Source of the DNA: Sphingorhabdus pulchriflava
GTDB taxonomy: Bacteria > Pseudomonadota > Alphaproteobacteria > Sphingomonadales > Sphingomonadaceae
DNA length: 64,000 nucleotides
NCBI RefSeq assembly: GCF_003367235.1
Contig: NZ_QRGP01000002.1
Coordinates: forward strand, 511,501 to 575,500
Direction of reading: 5' to 3'
Shown here: piece by piece, positions 62,307 through 64,000 of the stretch
How positions within the stretch are numbered: position 1 is the stretch's first letter
Layout of the letters: each line of letters opens with the position of its first letter
Position numbers and translations under genes: made by a program
The notes under the pieces: model-generated
The model's database searches: none
Told to the model about the DNA's origin: nothing
The model's input: the letters and a program-made list of their open reading frames with translations, nothing else

Positions 62307-63931
62307 CTTCCCGGGGCTTCTTCCAGCGCCTTTAATTTGCCTTCACCCGGCTGGCGCGCGCCTTTGGCCGCGATCTGCTTTGGTGCCTGAGCCGACAGCC
62401 AGTTGAGCCAATCGGGCCACCAGCTGCCCTTGGTTTCGACAGCACCCTCGATATACTCGTCGAGGCTTGAAACCGTGGGGTCTTCGTTGAGCCAATATTG
62501 ATATTTGCCCTGCGCAGGCGGGTTGACCACACCGGCGATATGGCCGCTGCCTGCCAGCACAAAGCGTATCGGGCCCTGGAAATGGTCGCGGATTTTCCAG
62601 ACGCTGCCGACAGGGGCGATATGGTCCTCGCGGCCTGCTTGTACATAGGTCGGTGTTGTGACTTTGCGGAGGTCGATGGGTGTGCCCAACGCGGATAGCG
62701 CACCGGGTTCGACCAGCTTGTTGTCGCGATACAGATCGCACAGATAGTCTTTGTGCCATTTGGCCGGCAGGTTGGTAACGTCGCCATTCCAGTGGAGCAG
62801 GTCAAACGCAGGATAGTCTTCGCCGAGCAGATAATGCTTGTTCACCGTCGACCAGATCAGGTCGTTGCCGCGCAACAGGTTGAAGGTCAGTGCAAGGTAG
62901 CGGCCATCGAGAAAACCCTGCTGCGATGCTAGCGACTCGATCATCTTCAACTGATGCTCGTCGATGAAGTTGAGCAATTCGCCGCTGCGGGTGAAATCGA
63001 CCTGCGCGGTAAAGAAGGTCGCGCTCTTCACCTTGGCGTCTTCGCCGCGAGCAGCAAGGATGGCGAGCGTTGCCGCTAGCGTTGTGCCCGCAACACAATA
63101 GCCGATGGCGTGGACGCTATCGACGTCAAGCGCGTCGCGGATCGTATCGATCGCTTCGATCTGCGCGGCGATATAATCGTCCCACACCACATCGCGCATC
63201 GACGCATCGGCCGACTTCCATGATACGACGAACACAGTAATGCCTTGGTCGACGCACCATTTGATGAAGCTTTTCTCGGCGGTCAGATCGAGAATGTAGA
63301 AACGGTTGATCCAGGGCGGGAAGATGACCAGCGGAGTTTCGAAAACCTTATCGGTGGTCGGCGTGTACTGTACAAGCTGATAAAGCGGGGTCTGGTGCAC
63401 CACCTTGCCGGGGGTGCAGGCGATATTTTCGCCCAGCCGGAAGGCCTGCGGGTCGGTATGGGTCAGCTGCCCGCGCTGCATATCCGCCAGCATGTGGCTG
63501 ACACCCGTCATCAGGCTCTGTCCCTTGGTCTCGATCGCCTTTTCGAGAGCGACCGGGTTGGTCAGTGGCGAGTTGGCGGGACTCATCGCCTCGACAACGG
63601 TGCGTACGGCGAATTCGAGCTTAGCCTTATCCGCTTTCGACAGATGCTCCATCTCGTGCGCCGCGCCGATCATATAATCGGACATCAGCTGATACCCCTG
63701 CCGCATCAGGTCGAATACAGGATGCTCCCATTGCGGGGCGGCGAAGCGGCGATCCTTGGCATTGAGTTTGTCGTGCCCGGCCTTCGCCAGCGGTGCCAGC
63801 ACTTCACCCCATGCATCGAGCGCATGCTTGTAAGCAGTGAGCGGGTCGGCCGCGCCAGCCCCGAAAGTTTCGGCCATTTTGGCGATCTGTTCGGGGTCCA
63901 TAAGGGGCGGAGTGGTGGATGAATCGGCCAT
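62288..63931 (-). CDS. phaC: Class I poly(3-hydroxyalkanoate) synthase PhaC
   Basis: 547 residues from the ATG at 63931 (an ATG at 63949 is possible). The lipase-like box with catalytic Cys279 is GYCVAGTT, the Asp is in REDHIAPVG, and the His in GSGHIAGVVNPP. The N-terminal domain shows QTPLYQLVQY and VIFPPWINRFYILDL. It polymerises (R)-3-hydroxyacyl-CoA on PHB granules. It is about 30-50 residues shorter than many class I enzymes, mainly at the N-terminus. Confidence 0.95.
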   Translation of the reverse strand: MADSSTTPPLMDPEQIAKMAETFGAGAADPLTAYKHALDAWGEVLAPLAKAGHDKLNAKDRRFAAPQWEHPVFDLMRQGYQLMSDYMIGAAHEMEHLSKADKAKLEFAVRTVVEAMSPANSPLTNPVALEKAIETKGQSLMTGVSHMLADMQRGQLTHTDPQAFRLGENIACTPGKVVHQTPLYQLVQYTPTTDKVFETPLVIFPPWINRFYILDLTAEKSFIKWCVDQGITVFVVSWKSADASMRDVVWDDYIAAQIEAIDTIRDALDVDSVHAIGYCVAGTTLAATLAILAARGEDAKVKSATFFTAQVDFTRSGELLNFIDEHQLKMIESLASQQGFLDGRYLALTFNLLRGNDLIWSTVNKHYLLGEDYPAFDLLHWNGDVTNLPAKWHKDYLCDLYRDNKLVEPGALSALGTPIDLRKVTTPTYVQAGREDHIAPVGSVWKIRDHFQGPIRFVLAGSGHIAGVVNPPAQGKYQYWLNEDPTVSSLDEYIEGAVETKGSWWPDWLNWLSAQAPKQIAAKGARQPGEGKLKALEEAPGSYVKTR

Positions 63932-63977
63932 GTCTGTTGCATAACCCAAGCGGCCGCATTGTCTAAGCTTCTATTTG

Positions 63978-63992
63978 TTGTGCGGCGCAACA
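63978..63992. promoter_or_regulatory. PhaR-like operator upstream of phaC
   Basis: TTGTGC-GGC-GCAACA, 47 bases before the phaC ATG at 63931. Same TGC-N3-GCA core as the glnK and phasin sites; one arm differs in two bases from perfect symmetry. Confidence 0.45.
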
Positions 63993-64000
63993 TAGACATT

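Noticed and set aside
1-64000. CRISPR array, prophage or genomic island
   Set aside because: No regularly spaced repeats, integrases, transposases, phage structural genes or abrupt composition change were seen; the tRNA-Val is not followed by an integrase or a direct repeat of its end.

Overview
The window looks like chromosomal DNA of an alphaproteobacterium, most likely order Sphingomonadales. This rests on several gene families typical of that group: two large TonB-dependent receptors, a SapC-family protein, tandem DUF4402 proteins, a CpdR response regulator next to an N-formylglutamate amidohydrolase, a blue-light LOV-HTH regulator very like EL222 of Erythrobacter, an alanine/lysine-rich phasin and a class I PHA synthase. 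Gene density is high. I see no phage, insertion sequence, CRISPR array or rRNA; the only mobile-type sequence is one REPIN-like palindrome.

Layout. 1-5.4 kb: end of an LD-carboxypeptidase gene, a DoxX-like protein, then a LysR regulator divergent from a pirin / DoxX / WrbA / LigB-type dioxygenase / ArfB / free-Met-sulfoxide reductase run that looks like a redox and quinone stress cluster. 5.5-11 kb: glycine-zipper envelope protein, Bpt, threonine dehydratase, a 3-hydroxyisobutyrate dehydrogenase-like enzyme coupled to an exported amidohydrolase. 11-19 kb: TonB receptor, RhlE helicase, FAD-linked oxidase, SapC, cytochrome b561, then a strong small-RNA candidate (about 19141-19240) with two exposed CCUCC-type anti-Shine-Dalgarno motifs, resembling the suhB/mmgR family. 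19-28 kb: N-formylglutamate amidohydrolase, cpdR, tRNA-Val(GAC), DUF4403 lipoprotein, AraC regulator, thioesterase, rlmN, a phosphatase operon, dnaN. 28-33 kb: second TonB receptor, amtB and glnK behind a clear sigma-54 promoter. 33-42 kb: nuclease-like protein, PNPOx-like protein, a secreted unknown protein, DUF924, tldD, zinc-finger protein, two DUF4402 proteins, an ABC ATPase and nadB, DUF808. 42-48 kb: REPIN, M20 amidohydrolase, degP-hflC-hflK, divergent from mrp. 48-55 kb: an orphan molybdenum-hydroxylase large subunit, hemH, phaB with a coupled ribbon-helix-helix protein, the LOV-HTH photoreceptor, murA. 55-64 kb: isomerase and atypical SDR opposite an HxlR regulator, clpS, phasin, two paired acyl-CoA dehydrogenases with a LiuR-like operator, an MFS transporter and phaC.

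A theme across the window is polyhydroxybutyrate (PHB) storage and its link to nitrogen status: phaB, phasin, phaC and glnK-amtB are all present. The same short symmetric motif, TGC-N3-GCA in a TTGTGC-type context, lies upstream of glnK (once), the phasin gene (twice) and phaC (once). The small RNA resembles a family known to limit PHB granules in rhizobia. That these parts form one regulon is inference. A second theme is regulated proteolysis: Bpt and ClpS (N-degron pathway), CpdR (ClpXP adaptor control), HflKC/FtsH and DegP.
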